A stretch of 15,959 nt of DNA from Bordetella parapertussis (GTDB taxonomy: Bacteria > Pseudomonadota > Gammaproteobacteria > Burkholderiales > Burkholderiaceae_C), in assembly GCA_945900685.1 (NCBI GenBank), contig CAMDJS010000038.1, forward strand, positions 1 to 15,959, written 5' to 3'. Of this stretch, positions 14,951 to 15,959 are shown one piece after another (positions within the stretch are counted from its first letter, which is position 1; every line of letters starts with the position of its first letter). Under the pieces are notes generated by a model. The model had not been told where the DNA came from and searched no databases. It was given only the letters and a program-made list of their open reading frames with translations. The translations under genes were made by a program, and so were the position numbers.

Positions 14951-15661
14951 ATGGAACAACCGCCAAAGAAGCCGCCTATGCGCGCAGATCCAAAGAAAAC
15001 AGACCTGCTGGCCCCTCTTAGCCATAACATGCGCACGCCCATGAACAGCATGATGGGCGTGTTGCAGTTGCTGCTGCAAACCGAATTGACCGACACGCAA
15101 CGCCGCTATGTGCAATTGGCGCAAAGCAGTGGCGAGCAGATGCTTGGCCTCCTCCAACATCACTTGGATGCGCCGCCTTCGGCAACTTCAACCGAGACGC
15201 AGAAAAATGGGCAACACGCCATGCAACCGAACCAGCGCCACGCATCTGTTGCAGGCGGGCTTGCCAGCCAAGGCCTGCGGATTTTGTTGGCTGATGACCA
15301 CCAGGTTAATCAGCAGGTGACCCAGGCAATGTTGAACCAGTTGGGTCATACCGTGGTGCTGGCAGACAACGGACAACAGGTGTTGGATTGGCGGCAACAG
15401 GCCACGTTTGACCTGCTGATACTGGATGTCACGATGCCGCAGATGGATGGTTTGCAGGTGTTGGCTGCGGTTCGCAAAGAAGAAGCCCGCAGTGGTTGGC
15501 ATCAGCCAATAGTGATGTTGACAGGCCATGCCATGCCAGGCGATGAAGAGCGGTTTCGCTCATTGGGCGCGGATGGTTACTTGTCCAAGCCCATTCATTT
15601 AGCGAACCTAGAAAAAGAAATAGCCCGCTTGGGTTTGACCGCGTCAGCCAATCCGCAGTGA
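14951..15661 (+). CDS. HisKA-REC two-component protein lacking an ATPase (HATPase_c) domain
   Basis: The 236-residue protein has a dimerisation/phosphoacceptor-like HisKA domain at about 18-73 joined to a receiver domain at about 109-227. The H-box reads LSHNMRTPMNS with His25, followed by a second helix up to HHLD. The receiver keeps every key residue: Asp115 and Asp116, phosphoacceptor Asp159 in LILDVTMPQMDG, Thr191 and Lys213 in YLSKPI. The 35-residue polar linker between the domains (74-108) is too short for an HATPase domain and contains no N, G or F box. The acidic residue normally after the H-box histidine is Asn26. The protein therefore cannot phosphorylate itself and must take phosphate from another kinase or work without it. 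No output domain is visible. It may be cotranscribed with cnoX (66-base gap). An in-frame stop at 14930 fixes the start at 14951; Met10 is an alternative. Confidence 0.88.
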   Translation: MEQPPKKPPMRADPKKTDLLAPLSHNMRTPMNSMMGVLQLLLQTELTDTQRRYVQLAQSSGEQMLGLLQHHLDAPPSATSTETQKNGQHAMQPNQRHASVAGGLASQGLRILLADDHQVNQQVTQAMLNQLGHTVVLADNGQQVLDWRQQATFDLLILDVTMPQMDGLQVLAAVRKEEARSGWHQPIVMLTGHAMPGDEERFRSLGADGYLSKPIHLANLEKEIARLGLTASANPQ

Positions 15662-15674
15662 ACCGGGCACGTGC

Positions 15675-15959
15675 TCACGCCGACTGAAGCCGGGCCCAAG
15701 CCTCTTGGTACTTCGCCGCCGTGAGTGAAATCACCTCTGCGGGCAGCGCAGGCGCAGGCGCGCTTTTGTTCCAATCGGCACCATCGACTTGCGCGGTTTC
15801 CAGCCAGTCACGCAAATACTGTTTGTCAAAACTCGGTGGGTTAGCGCCTTCGCGGTAAGCGTCAGCTGGCCAATAGCGCGAGGAGTCCGGCGTCAACACC
15901 TCGTCCATCAGCACCAAAGTGCCTTCGGGACTGAGGCCGAATTCGAATTTGGTGTCGGC
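15675..15959 (-). CDS. purC: SAICAR synthase (PurC), C-terminal part, cut by the window
   Basis: The last 94 residues of a protein that enters from the right edge. The reading frame opens with [20 protein letters not shown], then [14 protein letters not shown] and [12 protein letters not shown]. These are the conserved C-terminal blocks of phosphoribosylaminoimidazole-succinocarboxamide synthase, which joins aspartate to CAIR using ATP, two steps after PurK. The ADTKFEFG motif sits near the active site, and [10 protein letters not shown] is highly conserved. The gene is on the same strand as purE and purK, but cnoX and the HisKA-REC gene lie between them on the other strand. It converges with the HisKA-REC gene with only 13 bases between the stops. 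The N-terminal two-thirds are outside the window. Confidence 0.96.
   Translation of the reverse strand, partial: ADTKFEFGLSPEGTLVLMDEVLTPDSSRYWPADAYREGANPPSFDKQYLRDWLETAQVDGADWNKSAPAPALPAEVISLTAAKYQEAWARLQSA

Noticed and set aside
1..15959. CRISPR array, insertion sequence, tRNA or prophage
   Set aside because: No regularly spaced repeats, transposase-like frames, terminal inverted repeats, tRNA-like cloverleaf segments or phage genes were recognised on either strand.

Overview
The window is a compact stretch of bacterial chromosome with a mid-50s GC content, judged by eye, and frequent TTG leucine codons. The gene types suggest a betaproteobacterium of the order Burkholderiales: subfamily-2 PyrF, a family-4-like uracil-DNA glycosylase beside RimI and TsaB, a PurE-PurK-Sua5 cluster and a 996-residue UvrA. 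The order-level call rests on family knowledge and was not checked by a search; no finer placement is claimed. No tRNA, rRNA, insertion sequence, prophage or CRISPR array was found. Eighteen protein genes are supported, two of them cut by the window edges.

Layout. 1-1465 (minus): a DMT-family transporter, then a family-90-like glycosyltransferase cut at the left edge. 1569-4559 (plus): uvrA, divergent from the transporter. 4556-5037: a small winged-helix regulator converging on uvrA, followed by a 119-base spacer of about 25% GC. 5038-9030 (minus): a second DMT transporter, tsaB, rimI, a uracil-DNA glycosylase and pyrF, the first three joined by 4-base ATGA overlaps. 9078-11027 (plus): a PBP4-type dacB and an adhesin-E-like lipoprotein. 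11063-13818 (minus): purE, purK, sua5. 13928-15661 (plus): a CnoX-type thioredoxin-TPR protein and an unusual HisKA-REC protein without a kinase ATPase domain. 15675-15959 (minus): the C-terminal part of purC.

Functions. Most genes are housekeeping: nucleotide synthesis (pyrF, purE, purK, purC), DNA repair (uvrA, UDG), t6A tRNA modification (tsaB, sua5), ribosomal protein acetylation (rimI), wall remodelling (dacB) and protein quality control (cnoX). I see no clear multi-gene novel system. The items most worth a second look are the kinase-less HisKA-REC protein, the divergent uracil-DNA glycosylase, the low-GC island with the winged-helix gene, and the translation signals: almost no gene has a Shine-Dalgarno sequence, and several unit-leading genes have a -10-like hexamer only 6-8 bases before the start codon, as expected of leaderless mRNAs.
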